From Adenophora triphylla var. japonica (Eukaryota; Streptophyta; Magnoliopsida; Asterales; Campanulaceae): a DNA stretch of 64,000 nt. Below the pieces are notes generated by a model, which saw only the letters and a list, made by a program, of their open reading frames with translations, did not search any database and was not told where the DNA came from. The stretch is from the NCBI GenBank assembly GCA_022495995.1, contig JAFEMH010004882.1:62001-126000 (forward strand), in the 5' to 3' direction. Below are positions 45,003-56,412 of this stretch, piece by piece (position 1 is the stretch's first letter; the number at the start of each line of letters is the position of its first letter). A program made the translations under genes and the position numbers.

Positions 45003-46400
45003 ATGGCAAATGAGAAAGATTCCACTGAATCAAGTCAAGGGAAGGTGACGCCTCCTTCGCAAGGTGATACTACATTCAACCATGTTGCTCCCGCTCCTAC
45101 AACTCATCACCTCAGTCATGGTGAGAAACCCGCGAAATTCACTGGTGTGGATTTCAAGAGATGGCAACAGAAGATGCTCTTCTACTTGACCACCTTAAGC
45201 TTGCACCGCTTCTTAAAGGAAGATCCTCCGGCTGTGGAAAATGGTGATCCCGATCCCCAAAGGCAAATGGCAAAGGAGGCTTGGGCTCACTGTAATTTTC
45301 TTTGTAAGAACTACATCTTAAATGGACTTGACGATGTACTATACAATGTGTATAGTACCGTCGAGTTAGCCAAGGCGGTATGGAACACCTTGGAAAGGAA
45401 GTACAAGATAGAAGACGTCGGGTCAAAAAAATTTGTCGTCGGTAAGTATCTTGACTTCATGATGGTCGATTCCAAATCAGTAACAACTCAAGTAGATGAA
45501 TTCCAAATCATTCTACATGGGCTTGATGCCGAGGAAATGATCATGAATGATCCATTTAAGGTGACCTCTATAATTGAAAAGTTGCCGCATTCGTGGAAAG
45601 ATTTCAAGAACTATCTCAAGCATAAACGCAAAGAGATGTCTTTGGAAGACATTGTTGTTCGTCTTCAAATTGAAGAGAACACTAGAATGAATGAGGCCAA
45701 AGTTGCTAAGGGCAAGATGGAGGCAAAAGTCAATCTCGCCGAGGCTAGCACAAGTGGCACAAAGAGAAAGCATTCCGAAAATGCCGGGAATGCTAAGAAA
45801 GGAAAGAAGAAGGGCTCTAAGAAGTTCAAAGGGTCTTGCTATAATTGTGGCAAACCAGGCCACTTGTCAAGGGATTGTCGTCTCCCGAAGAAAGAGGCGA
45901 ATAATGTTGACCACATGGACCTAGACTTTGCGGCAATGATCTTTGAGGCCAACGTTGCAAATTTGGAGGAGAATCCTAAAGCTTGGTGGATAGATACCGG
46001 TGCTACCCGCCATATTTGTGGCAATAAGGAGAGTTTCTCCTCCTATACTCCCATCTCCGGAAGAAAGCTCTACATGGGAAATTCTGCGACGTCCAATGTT
46101 CAAGGCATTGGAAACGTGATATTGAAGATGACTTCCGGAAAAGAAGTAACCTTGTTGGATGTGCTGCATGTCCCAGACATCCGTAAAAATTTGGTGTCCG
46201 GCGCTTTGCTTAGTAAGGCCGGTTTTAGACTAGTATTTGAATCCGACAAATTTGTACTAACCAAGAATGATTTGTTTCTTGGAAAAGGTTACCTCGAGGA
46301 GGGCCTTTTTAAAATGAATGTAATGACTGTGATCCGCCAAAGTGCGATGAATAAAAGTTGTGTTTCGTATGTTTATTTGTCAGAAAGTTCTAATTTATGA
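45003..46400 (+). pseudogene. copia gag-protease-integrase N-terminus, ends at a nonsense codon
   Basis: ATG at 45003 follows the LTR by 39 bases. The gag core includes KFTGVDFKRWQQKMLFYLTT and KLPHSWKDFKNYL. A CCHC zinc knuckle, CYNCGKPGHLSRDC, lies at about 45838-45879 and the protease motif WWIDTGATRHIC at about 45985-46020. The frame closes with TGA at 46398-46400, exactly where copia integrases have Trp before HDRLGH; a single TGG to TGA change explains it. Confidence 0.9.
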
Positions 46401-47720
46401 CATGATAGATTAGGACATGTAAACCTCGACACCATTAAGAAATTAGCGAGACAAGATTTAATCCATATGACTAAATCCGACTCGACTAATAGGTGCGAAG
46501 TTTGTGTTGAGGCAAAAATGACAAAGTCGCCATTTAATGCCATACAAAGAAACACAACTCCTCTCGAGTTAATTCACACCGACATATGTGATTTAAAACT
46601 TGTGCAAACTCGAGGAGGTAAAAAGTACTCCATTACATTTATAGATGATTGCACTAAGTACTGCTATGTTTATCTCTTAAGAAGTAAGGATGAAGCCTTA
46701 GGGGCTTTTGAGACTTATAAGAAAGAAGTTGAGAATCAACTTAACTTAAAAATTAAGAAAATTAGAAGCGACAGAGGTGGAGAATATGAAGCACCATTTG
46801 AAGGATTATGTTGGGAATCCGGCATAATTCATCAAACAACGGCTCCATATACCCCTCAATCTAATGAAGTTGCTGAACGCAAAAACCGTACTCTCAAAGA
46901 GATGATGAACGCGCTTTTGATAAGTTCAGGCTTACCCGACAACTTGTGGGGGGAAGCAATACTCACTTCTAATTATGTTCTTAATAAAATACCCAAGAAA
47001 GGTATTGATAAAACGCCCTATGAATTTAGGCATAATCGTAGGCCATGTTTTAAATACCTTAAAGTGTGGGGGTGTTTGGCCAAGGTTGAAGTACCTAAGC
47101 CGAAACAAGTCAAGATTGGTCCAAAGACCATTGACTGTGTCTTTATTGGATATGCCAATAATAGTAGTGCCTACCGTTTCATAGTGCACAAATCGGACAT
47201 TCCTGATATGCATGTAGGAACTACTATAGAATCAAGGAATGCGGTATTCTTTGAAAACATTTTTCCGGTTAAGGACAGGAAAGATGTAGGTTCTAGTAAG
47301 AGAACATATGAGTCTACAATCGGTCCTTCTCAAATAGAAGATGAAGAACCGAGACGTAGCAAAAGGACAAGAGTGGAAAAGTCTTTTGGTCCTGATTTTC
47401 TATCTTACATGTTAGAAAATGAACCAGCAACTGTTAAAGAAGTTTTATCCGGTCCGGATTGTTCGTTCTGGAAAGAGGCTATTAACAGTGAAATAGAATC
47501 CATAATGCTCAACAATACTTGGGAATTAGTTGATCTCCCTCCAGGTTGCAAACCATTAGGTTGCAAATGGATCCTTAAAAGGAAGTATAAGGCGGATGGA
47601 TCAATCGAAAAGTACAAAGCTAGGCTAGTTGCCAAAGGCTTTAGACAGAAAGAGGGATATGATTTCTTCGATACATACTCCCCGTCACAAGGATCACATC
47701 AATTCGTGTTCTCATAGCTA
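46401..47720 (+). pseudogene. copia integrase and start of RT
   Basis: After the stop come HDRLGHVN and CEVCVEAKM (zinc-binding part). The catalytic core has [21 protein letters not shown] and [10 protein letters not shown], then [22 protein letters not shown] starts near 47460 with [13 protein letters not shown] and [20 protein letters not shown]. The frame is lost at about 47684, where TACTCCCCGTCACA has one G fewer than the family frame, and shifts again near 47727. Confidence 0.9.
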
Positions 47721-48176
47721 TTGCAGCGGCATAATCTTGAGATACACCAAATGGATGTGAAGACTGCTTTCCTAAATGGAGAACTTGATGAAGAAATTTA
47801 CATGGAACAACCCGAAGGGTTTGTAGTTCCTGGTAAAGAAAGAAAGGTGTGTAAACTTGTAAAATCCTTGTATGGACTCAAACAAGCACCTAAACAATGG
47901 CATGAGAAGTTCGATAGAACCATGTTATCGAATGGATTCAAGATCAATGAATGTGACAAATGTGTCTACATTAAAGGAACATCTGAATCATTCGTTATCG
48001 TTTGTCTTTATGTAGACGACATGCTCATAATGGGAAGTAATCATGATTTGATCATGAATACCAAAGGCATGTTAAAGAAGAACTTTGACATGAAAGACAT
48101 GGAATTAGCTGATGTAATATTAGGGATAAAGATCTCTAGAACATCTGAAGGATTAGTTCTTTCACAATCCCATTAA
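47721..48176 (+). pseudogene. copia RT, central part
   Basis: The block IHQMDVKTAFLNGELDEEIY and the catalytic motif YVDDM (48009-48023) identify copia reverse transcriptase. The frame ends at 48174-48176, where several bases are missing from the LSQSH...VLRKF junction. Confidence 0.9.
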
Positions 48177-48231
48177 TGTTCTTCGGAAATTCAATGTCTT
48201 TGATGACCCTCCGGCTAAGACACCTGTAGAC

Positions 48232-48769
48232 TTGGCTCTACATTTAGCCAAGAACAAAGGGGAACCAGTTTCTCAACTGGAATATGCAAGAATAATTGGT
48301 AGTCTGATGTACTTAACGAATTATACACGTCCAGACATTGCATATTCAGTGAGCAAACTAAGTAGGTTCACAAGCAATCCTAGTACTGATCATTGGAAAG
48401 CACTAATGAGAGTACTAAGATATTTAAAATATACATTAGACCATGGGATACTTTACAAGAAATATCCAGCAGTATTAGAAGGATACTGTGATGCCAATTG
48501 GATATCTGACACGAAAGACTCTAAATCCACAAGTGGATATGTATTCACAATAGGTGGAGGAGCAGTGTCATGGAAATCCTCCAAACAAACATGTATAGCC
48601 AGATCCACGATGGAATCTGAATTTATAGCTTTGGATAAAGCTGGGGAAGAAGCAGAATGGCTTAAGAACTTCCTGGAGGATATTCCTTGTTGGAACAAAC
48701 TCCGTGCTCATTGTACTAGTCCATTGTGATAGTCAATCAGCAATTGGAAGGGCACAAAACAGTATGTAC

Positions 48770-48801
<32 letters not shown>

Positions 48802-48937
48802 CAATACTATTAGACAGTTGATCAAGAATGGCATTATCACTATTGATTATGTGAAATCATGTGATAACCTAGCGGATCCGTTTACCAAAGGTATAAATCG
48901 AGATCAACTGTATAAACTGTTAAGGGAATGGGTTTAA
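48232..48937 (+). pseudogene. copia RT thumb and RNase H
   Basis: [40 protein letters not shown] and [12 protein letters not shown] are in frame up to about 48695. After a one-base shift, [13 protein letters not shown] and SRHIRRRHNTIRQLI continue to TAA at 48935-48937. The RNase H acidic residues (D of YCDAN, E of TMESE, D of HCDSQ) are all present. Confidence 0.9.
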
Positions 48938-49514
48938 AACCCACAACAAAAGAACTTATAGCGGACACTCAACCTTGAGAAATGGAGATCCCAGCCCTCG
49001 TTCAATGAGACAACCAAGTTATAAGTTCTAGTAGAGTTACTTGGAAACAACAACTCGGTTTATTAACCTGGAGATGTTGAATACTCATTCCAGAACATCC
49101 AAGTACAAGCACATGCAGCAGTGGTAAGGATAAGTTGAGAAAACTTTTAATGATTTCTATACCTACGGGTGGAGTAGTGCATGATACTCCTTATAGTGAG
49201 AATCACCTATATAAGCGAGAGGTAATTAGGCCGCCTCTAAATGAAACGCTTATGAATGAGATACGGTCCAGGGGCCAAAATGGACAAAACGCGAGAACAA
49301 CAATTGTTAGAGCTGTTATTATGTGAGTATTATTGTCTTGGTATACATCCGATGTCACTGGTTCAAAGCGACTCGCTACCAAATGGCTAGTATATCCGAT
49401 AATATTTCACTAGGGAGGATTCAAGGCCACAAGCTATCTATCCCGATGTAATAATAGTTCGCCAACTTTGGACGAAATTGCATTCATGCATTAATTGTCA
49501 TTCATGTGGGGGAT
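48938..49514 (+). other. copia 3' untranslated region and polypurine tract
   Basis: No further open frame of note was found. TGTGGGGGA at about 49505-49513, directly before the 3' LTR, is the polypurine tract. Confidence 0.7.
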
Positions 49515-50366
49515 TGTTGGAAATGGGTAACGGAAAGTTAAGTTTAACTTAACGTTGACCTAGGTTTCTAACGAAAGTTCGTTATTTGTTAACGAAACTA
49601 GTTACAAATGGTAATCTACATTTGTTGTAGATTATATAACTCATTTAATGTCTCAAAACCATTTCCGTGTGAATGAGAAATTAATGACAAATGATTTGTA
49701 ACTTAAATATTGGGTCAAAGTGTGATTTGGGTTGGTCCCAAAATTGGTTTGGACTTGTTGTGGCTAAAGGGCTGACGAGCAGGCTGAAGAAGCTTCTGCA
49801 CGGCCGTGCAAGTGCCTAGGATACGGCCGTGCACCGTGCCTTGCCTTGCCACTCGACCGTGCTGAGCCTTGAACTCGACCGTGCATATTGCCTTGCACGG
49901 CCGTGCAGTTCATTGGACACGGCCGTGCAAGTGCTGTTATACCCGAAAAGTTGTGACTTTTCAAGGGAAAAGCCACAAAACCCTTTGACTCTCCTTATAT
50001 ACTTCCCCTCCGAATTTCAATTCTCATATACTGTATTTCTACCCTTCCTACCCTCTAGTAAGATAGATTAACATACCCAAATCATTGCATATTGTTGCAT
50101 TCAATCCTTCAAAGTCCAAAGTTCAAAACAAAGTGTTGTTCGTTAGAGTAATTGATTTGGAGTGCGCCTATCATTTACTTGTAAGTCGTTTTATCTTACT
50201 AGAAGATTGCCATATAAACCGTAAGCACCTGTGCGGGGCAATAACTTCTTACGGAGATTGTATTAAATACAAGACTCGACTTGATTTCTTTGTTTCCAAT
50301 CTCCGTTATCTTTTTCTGAGAAAGATTCTAGTTAAGTTTTTGAGAAGCCTACACAATTGTCCAACA
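49515..50366 (+). repeat. 3' LTR of the copia element
   Basis: It is an 852-bp copy of 44114-44963 with the same TATA region and the palindrome cluster at 49797-49930. Length differs by 2 bp near 50227 (AAGCACCTGTGCGG against AAGCACTCGCGG). Confidence 0.94.
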
Positions 50367-50905
50367 GAAATAAAGTAATTTTGATTACTGGAGATGCAGA
50401 TTTGCTGCTCTTCTGTCTTCAATTTTTTTTTTCAAATTAAAACATTTCAGAAAAGACAAGAGCATATGTCATTTATTAAGGAAACATCATCTATATCTAT
50501 TAAGGAATCTTCTCCTAAATTTTTTTAAGTTGATTGATATTAACTTTCTAAAATATAATATTTCACATATACTATTGTATTTAGAATAGGCAAGTCAATA
50601 TTGTATTTAGATTAGGAAACTAAATATTGTATTTAGAATAAGACTCTCTCTCTCGTGTACTATATATTTACAAGTCTGTGAATAAAGAAAACAAGTTTTT
50701 CCATTCTCACACGGTATCAGAGCAGTAAAGATTCAAAACCCTAAAAACTTCCAAATTTTCGGCAACCTCCTCTAGAAATCTCCTATGGCCGGCTCCTCCT
50801 CCACCATTCCTAACGCCGTCGAACTCGACCAACCCCTCTTCTTGATCAACTTATCCTACTGTCGAACCCTCACCCCCCTCACCTGCCATACATGGGCATC
50901 CCAAA

Positions 50906-51600
50906 TACTCCCTCCGTTCCAGACCATGGGTATATGGGGTGGATTTCACGCTTCTTAAGAAATTTTTTAAAAAATGAATAAAAGTTAAATGTGGGATGGG
51001 GAATAGTAGTTAAATGTGTGGTAGGGAATAGGAGAGAGAATGTAAAAGTTAAATACTCCCTCCGTCCCACTATACTTGACACTTCTTTCCATTTTGGGCC
51101 GTCCCACTATACTTGACACCTTCCAAAAATAACCAAGTTTTTATATTTTTATATTCACTCTACCCCACCACTCATTCTCTCTCTTCATTTTCTATCACAC
51201 ATTTATTCAACCAACACTACTATTTACCCCACTCATTCTCTCTCTTCATTTTCCACCACACATTTTTTTTATTTTATTCTTTTTCCTTGGTTTTTGAACC
51301 CACCCCTTGGGTGTCTAGTATAGTGGGACGGAGGGAGTATGTGGTAGGAAATAGGAGAGAGAATGTAAAAGTTAAAAATATTTAATAGGAGAGAGAATGA
51401 ATGGGAGGAATAGTAGTTAAATGTGTGGTATGGAATAGGAGAGAGAATGTATAAGGGTATAATGAATGGTTTTTTTGTAAATATATGGAGTTGATAAGGG
51501 TATAAATATATTCAAAAACTTTCCATTTATGGAAATGAACTCTTGGTCTGGGACGGACCAAAAGGGAAAGATGAACCCTTGGTCTGGGACGGAGGGAGTA
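50906..51600. mobile_element. Stowaway-type MITE inside gag, itself interrupted
   Basis: TACTCCCTCCGTTCCAGACC at the left and GGTCTGGGACGGAGGGAGTA at the right are inverse. The right arm is duplicated: CTTGGTCTGGGACGG also occurs at about 51542-51556. A second MITE lies within it. Confidence 0.85.
51054..51339. mobile_element. Stowaway-type MITE nested in a MITE
   Basis: TACTCCCTCCGTCCCACTAT at the left pairs perfectly with ATAGTGGGACGGAGGGAGTA at the right. The near-perfect ends mark it as the youngest layer of copia gag > MITE > MITE. Confidence 0.92.
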
Positions 51601-52157
51601 ACATCTATCCCCTTTGCCCTCGACCTTCTAAAATTAGTTGATGGCACCCATCCTAACTCGATGATAAAATCATCATCACCAACCCAGCCGTCGCTGAATC
51701 TGACGACGAGCCTGCCAAACCCGCCACCACCGCATCCATCCCTAACCCGGCTGCCATAACATGGTGTCGCCAAGATCACCTCATCCTTGGGGCTCTCATA
51801 GATACCCTAGATCCCGCCGTTGCTCCCTTAGTTCATCAAGCCGCCACCTCCCATGAAGCTTGGACCACTCTCAAAACCGGTTACCTATGCCAACCCCTCC
51901 CGTTGTCACATCCTTCAAATAAAAGACAACCTAGCCAACCTAACCAAAAACCAACTTTCCATCTTGGACTACATAAACGCCGTCAAATCACCGACAAGCT
52001 TGCCATTCTTGGCAAACCCATGGATCCCGAAGACATTATCTACACCATCCTAAAAGGTTTGGACTATGAAACCTTCAAACCCATCATAGACTCAACCCGC
52101 GCGCGTGACAACCCCATCTCCTTTGAAGCCTTACACGAAAAACTTATCCAAACTTGA

Positions 52158-52680
52158 TATTATAGTAGAAATATGATTTGGATATCTTAATGGAACTTAA
52201 ATCAATATTTTATAAAAATTTATTAAAAAAATGAAAAGAACAAGCCATCCTGCATCTCTGAATACTAAGGTCATCAAAATCCAACCCCTCCTTAAAAATC
52301 CATTTCAAAATTTCAGCAAACATTTCAACCAAAGCCATGTATACTGGCATATATTGACATAGTTGATAACAAGTCATTTAACAATACTCCCCAATAACAT
52401 ATCAATAATAACTTTTAGATTTTCATTAACATAAAATTATTGCTCGAAGTTAGTCGAGTTAACTACTAAAAAGGTGGGACTAACTTTCCGGGCAAAGGGA
52501 TTATAATCTTTAGACATCGAGATTGAAAAATACATACATAAATACTCAACCCGATCACTCGGAACAGGTTCAGATTACATACAAAAGAACCAACATGACA
52601 TTCATATCTAACAAAGTACAAACCAAATAACAATTGAGAAGTGAACAATTCACACAATAAACAAACAGAACATCAACTTA
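52158..52680. other. Spacer with the right half of a MITE
   Basis: At 52386-52503 lies sequence related to the right half of the LAZY1 intron MITE (ATATCAATAATAACTTTTAG and GTGGGACTAACTTTCCGGG). The rest is the 3' flank of the membrane-protein gene. Confidence 0.5.
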
Positions 52681-53462
52681 TCAGTCAGATTTCTTATCTG
52701 GGAGTTGAGTTTGATTTGCAGCCTTGGCATTCTTGTCTTGTGCCATCTTAGCATGTATTTCCTCCCCCTCTTTGAAGTACCGCTCGAATGCTTTTGGTAG
52801 AAACCGCGGAATCAGAAAACAGAACATATTGATGGAGAAATAGGCCAAGTTTGCAACTGCTAAGCTACGGCCAAACCAAAACCACGTAATGTCCTGTTCC
52901 ACATTCCACCAAAGTAAAAACATCAGTATCCTACATGAAGTATATACAAATTCCCCATTTCCAGACACTTTTTCTTACGCATGAAAATAATAGGTTTGTC
53001 GCATTCTGGTCACGAAGTCCTTGCTGGCAATGATTGATTGGCTAGTGAATCTATAGGTTATTAAATACACCAAAATATTGGGACTAAAATATTACTGCCT
53101 CCGTCCCAAAAATGAATGTCTATTTCTCATTTAAGGGACATGCTGATTTTTTTAAAAAATTTAATGGCAAAGATTATAAATATCCTAGTTATCAACTTTT
53201 AGACTTCTAATTTTGCACGTATTATTTAATGAGGGAAAAATTGATTAAAAAAAATTTAAGAACAAAGTTACTTAAAAATAGGCATTTTGGGACATGATTT
53301 TCTAAAAATTACATTCATTTTGGGTATTACTCAGTTGTGCACTTAAGCAAAGCTAGGCATAAGGTTCAAACAAAGGAAACTATTACGAGATTTTATAACC
53401 CACCCACCCCCCACCCCCCACCCCCACCCCCACCCCCACCCCCCCACACACGCGCACGCACG

Positions 53463-53502
<40 letters not shown>

Positions 53503-54190
53503 TACTATGGAAATGATTTTTACATACAAATTAAAAACTCGGACAAAATGATCCACAAAGTAAAACAGTTTCAGTACCTTAACTTGAGCATTTGCAGGCA
53601 GAGTCTTGTTAATCCATACATCTTGCATCCAGTCAATGATGACAAAGATTCTCCGAACAGTGTAAAGCAACGGCACAAGTGCCCTAACCGGAGGCGAAAA
53701 CAAAGACAACCCACTTATAATATTTTCCGTCAAAATTTGAAACGAAAGCAAGAACAAGTGAGGCGTTGCCGACCTAACCGCATGATCATCACCCCGGGCA
53801 AATCCACCTAAGACATAAGCCAACGGCAAGAACAAACCAATGGTTGTCCCCAAGACAACATAAAGACGAAACAGTCTACTCCCTTGGAATATTTCCGGGG
53901 TAGTGGTAGTTGCACCGTGGGACGGAAAGGCTAAACGAGAGAGGATTAGAAGATAAGCTGAGGCGAAGCGGGAAGATTAGGTCTAAGAGTGGGACCAGGC
54001 CACTAGCGGAGAAAACCATTATGAAAGCTACTAATTGAAGTTCAATGACACGGAGGGAGCCCATTACTCCACCGGCAACTGTTTGTTGTTGTTGTTGGTT
54101 AGAGGGTTTAAGGATGGATTTGGGGTCGGAGGTGGTGGCGGTCTTGTCGGGCTCCAAATGTGGGGCCACGGCTAGTGATACGCCTGACAT
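52681..54190 (-). CDS. Plant multi-pass membrane protein, two exons, one frame break
   Basis: Exon 1 spans 53578-54190 and exon 2 52681-52893; the intron is GT-AG, phase 0. The N-terminus MSGVSLAVAPHLEPDKTATT is followed by a polyGln tract. Hydrophobic spans follow: LQLVAFIMVFSASGLVPLLD, then about LYVVLGTTIGLFLPLAYVLG, PHLFLLSFQILTENIISGLS, ALVPLLYTVRRIFVIIDW and, in exon 2, LAVANLAYFSINMFCFLIPR. The tail is charged and ends DKKSD. About six spans suggest an integral membrane protein; I know the family only as an uncharacterised plant one (DUF7733-like). Near 53961-53972 the frame shifts by two missing bases in the second membrane span, although both sides match the family, giving about 275 codons if intact. 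Confidence 0.82.
53094..53335. mobile_element. Diverged MITE in the membrane-protein intron
   Basis: TACTGCCTCCGTCCCAAAAA at the left faces TACATTCATTTTGGGTATTA at the right, an imperfect inverse of the first bases. Confidence 0.5.
53401..53500. repeat. (CCCCCA)n and (CA)n microsatellites
   Basis: A run of C5A units (about 53405-53444) passes through CACGCACGCA into (CA)n to 53499, within the intron of the membrane-protein gene. Confidence 0.93.
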
Positions 54191-54779
54191 TTTTTTTTTT
54201 CACTTAGGTTTATTAGGAAAATTTCCTTCGCTCGTGTTTAGTAATGTCTATTAGAGTTGGTACTTTTTCTGGTGGTGTAGAACCTGTAAAGAGAAAAGAA
54301 GAGTTTTGAGGGCATTGAACATGGAGGAAATAATTTTAAACATTTTCTAACATAATAAAACAAACATGTATGTCTATATATTTACGGTCTAGCAACCAAC
54401 ATTTAACACTAAGATTTTGTAAAAGAACTTGTATGACTTTTACCCGTAAAATATTACTCATGACTAGAAGCAAAAAATCTTGTGAAACCCCATTTTTTTA
54501 CTAAACAATAGAAAAAATCGATTTCATGACTTTAAAACTCCCTCTTCGTGATTTAAAACTGTCAGATTTACTGTCGGATTATTTCAAGTCAGAGTGGTAC
54601 TATCGGTTTTACTATCAAAAACAGTTTTAAAGCCCTCCCCGCCCCCCTCCCAGTTCACTGGTCCATGTCATAATAATAAGTATCACAATTTACTTGTCAA
54701 TTTTTAAGAAATACATTTTACGTGCCTGTGCATTTCTTGTACCATGATAAAATTCGCGCAACACTTCTTACTCAAACAA
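54191..54779. other. Upstream region of the membrane-protein gene
   Basis: AT-rich DNA with no repeat family or gene recognised. The promoter is expected here by position. Confidence 0.4.
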
Positions 54780-54782
54780 TTA

Positions 54783-55176
54783 GGCTCCGTTTGTTTGGGG
54801 GAAAACATTTTTCGGAAAACATTTTTCCCATTTTCCGGAGTTTGGTAAACACCGAAAAATGAAGTCAACGGAAAACATTTTCCGGGTCAATGAAAAATGA
54901 GCTTGATTTCCAAGGAAAATGACTTCCTTACCTCTACCTAAGGAAGTTATTTTCCGGAGAACATTTTCCTCATTTGTCTTTGTATTGATTTTACCTTTTG
55001 AAAGTTACTTTAATTAATGAAACTACCAAACATCGAAAAATGTTTTTCGAAAAATGTTTTCTTAAGATTCACCTAATATCGGAAAATGTTTTTCACAAAA
55101 AACATTTTCATTTTCCGAAAAATATTTTCCAAGAAATCATTTTTTGAGAGTTATTTTCCGTGAAACAAACGGAGCC
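54783..55176. mobile_element. Tourist-like MITE
   Basis: GGCTCCGTTTGTTTGGGGGA at the left and AAACAAACGGAGCC at the right are inverse, and TTA (54780-54782 and 55177-55179) is the 3-bp target duplication of PIF/Harbinger-type elements. The inside is filled with TTTTCCGGAAAA-like motifs in both orientations. Confidence 0.85.
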
Positions 55177-55383
55177 TTAGTGAGAGAGACCAAAAAAAGG
55201 ATAAGAGCCACGCTAATAAGCTTATAATGAGAAAAGAGGGAGTGTTTCAAATTTTCAACAACCGGAAATTGACATAAGAAACAAATTATGCTCTCCGTCA
55301 CAAAATGAATATCCAAAACTTGAAAACAATCGATAACAAAATTAAATACTTTTTGGAAATTCATTTTTGGACGGAGGTAATAA

Positions 55384-55492
55384 TACTACCTCCATCGACC
55401 CGTCGTCCCAGATCAATGTGTACACTTCTATCGTAAATTAATGAAAAATTGATCATAAAAATCAAAGTAGGCACATTAATCTGGGACGGAGG
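55384..55492. mobile_element. Short Stowaway-type MITE
   Basis: TACTACCTCCATCGACC...GTCCCAGATCAATGTG pairs with CACATTAATCTGGGACGGAG and GTA. The 109-bp element is a long palindrome. Confidence 0.75.
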
Positions 55493-56079
55493 TATTATTT
55501 GTCAACAAATAATTATGAAAACAAACGACCAATATTATTAAAAACAAATCAAAAATCAAAAATCAAAGAAGAACAATACACTTACCGATTATACACACAG
55601 AGAAACAGGCTCAAAGTTCTGAGATCCCCAAAGAGCTCACAGTTGAGAAAGAAAGATGAAGATGGTAAAGAACAAAAAGGTTGTACACGTGGAGGCATTA
55701 GAGAGAAATTATTAGTTTACTGTTGCAACGTGGCATCTGTAGATATTTGCCAGGTGTTCATTTGACTTCTTACGGTATTTTCGGACTTATCGGATTTGGG
55801 AGCCAACTATGCGACTCGACTAAATTATCGACATTGCCACATTGGGTTGAATAAACTCAGTGGGCCGGGCTGGGCCGGACGGGACGCAAGTGACATCGAA
55901 AATTTTAGGCCCGTAAATATGGTTTGAGTTGGAACAAAACGTTATTTTTCGAGCTCCGTTGTTTGTTTTGTTGAGAAAACTTTGTCGCCGTTATAATCCT
56001 ACTCCACTTGCTATGATAGCTTACTTACTACCAATTTTATGCAACAAAAAAAGTACACACCAAAACTTTGTCGTCCTTG
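55493..56079. other. Intergenic DNA
   Basis: A short GGGCCGGGC-rich tract lies at about 55861-55885. No gene is recognised. Confidence 0.35.
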
Positions 56080-56412
56080 TGTTTTTTTTTTTTTTTATTA
56101 CCCAGGTTCCCCAGCTTCGCCGGATCAATCTTGGACCACCAGGTATCGGCCCCTCAATATGCTGGCGGAGGTAAATCGCGGAATGTGCCCTATGCAGCTA
56201 GGGTGGCAGCACCCCTTATACTCCTGGCCCCAAGGGAGCCCTCCTACAAGACATTTACACTCTTACAACACCAAATGGCTGCTCCAGCTACTCCTGCCGA
56301 GGCAATTACATCACTATTACAACACCAAATGGCTGCTCCAGTGCTCCTGCCAAGATTTGAACTCCCCACACTGAGGTTGCAAGCCCAGCAGTGCTGCTTC
56401 CTTAACTGCACG
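56080..56412 (-). mobile_element. Putative tRNA-derived SINE
   Basis: On the minus strand a tRNA-like head (CTGGGCTTGCAACCTCAGTG, then GGGAGTTCAAATC as a B-box match) starts near 56412. The element ends in a 16-18 base A run (T run at about 56080-56096). An internal stretch with CCAAATGGCTGCTCC is tandemly repeated with a spacing of about 62 bp (about 56270 and 56332). No target duplication was found. Confidence 0.5.

Larger units (their letters stand above)
44114..50366 (+). mobile_element. Ty1/copia retrotransposon, complete ends
   Basis: LTRs 44114-44963 and 49515-50366 enclose a copia-order polyprotein (gag, protease, integrase, RT, RNase H). GAAAT at 44109-44113 and 50367-50371 is a perfect 5-bp target duplication. 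The LTRs differ at roughly a dozen sites, many of them C/T or G/A, so the insertion is young. The coding region has one nonsense change and about four frame breaks. It appears to have inserted into an older copia remnant that continues at 50372. Confidence 0.95.
50372..52157 (+). mobile_element. Older Ty1/copia remnant: LTR end, primer site and gag fragment
   Basis: An LTR-like end with TACTATATATTTAC near 50660 closes with TTCTCACA, directly followed by CGGTATCAGAGC (about 50712-50723), one base off the standard initiator-Met tRNA primer site. Gag starts at ATG 50784. It is interrupted at 50906 by a MITE and continues from 51601 with TWCRQDHLILGALIDTLDP and NQLSILDYINAVKS, ending at TGA 52155-52157. 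There is a frame break near 51880. Protease, integrase and RT are absent. Confidence 0.8.

Noticed and set aside
46398..46400. Readthrough or selenocysteine TGA in the copia polyprotein
   Set aside because: The codon stands for a conserved Trp, and further frame breaks follow downstream.
53383..53500. Val/Gly-rich C-terminal extension of the membrane protein
   Set aside because: It is intron read-through over CA and C5A microsatellites beyond the GT donor at 53576-53577.
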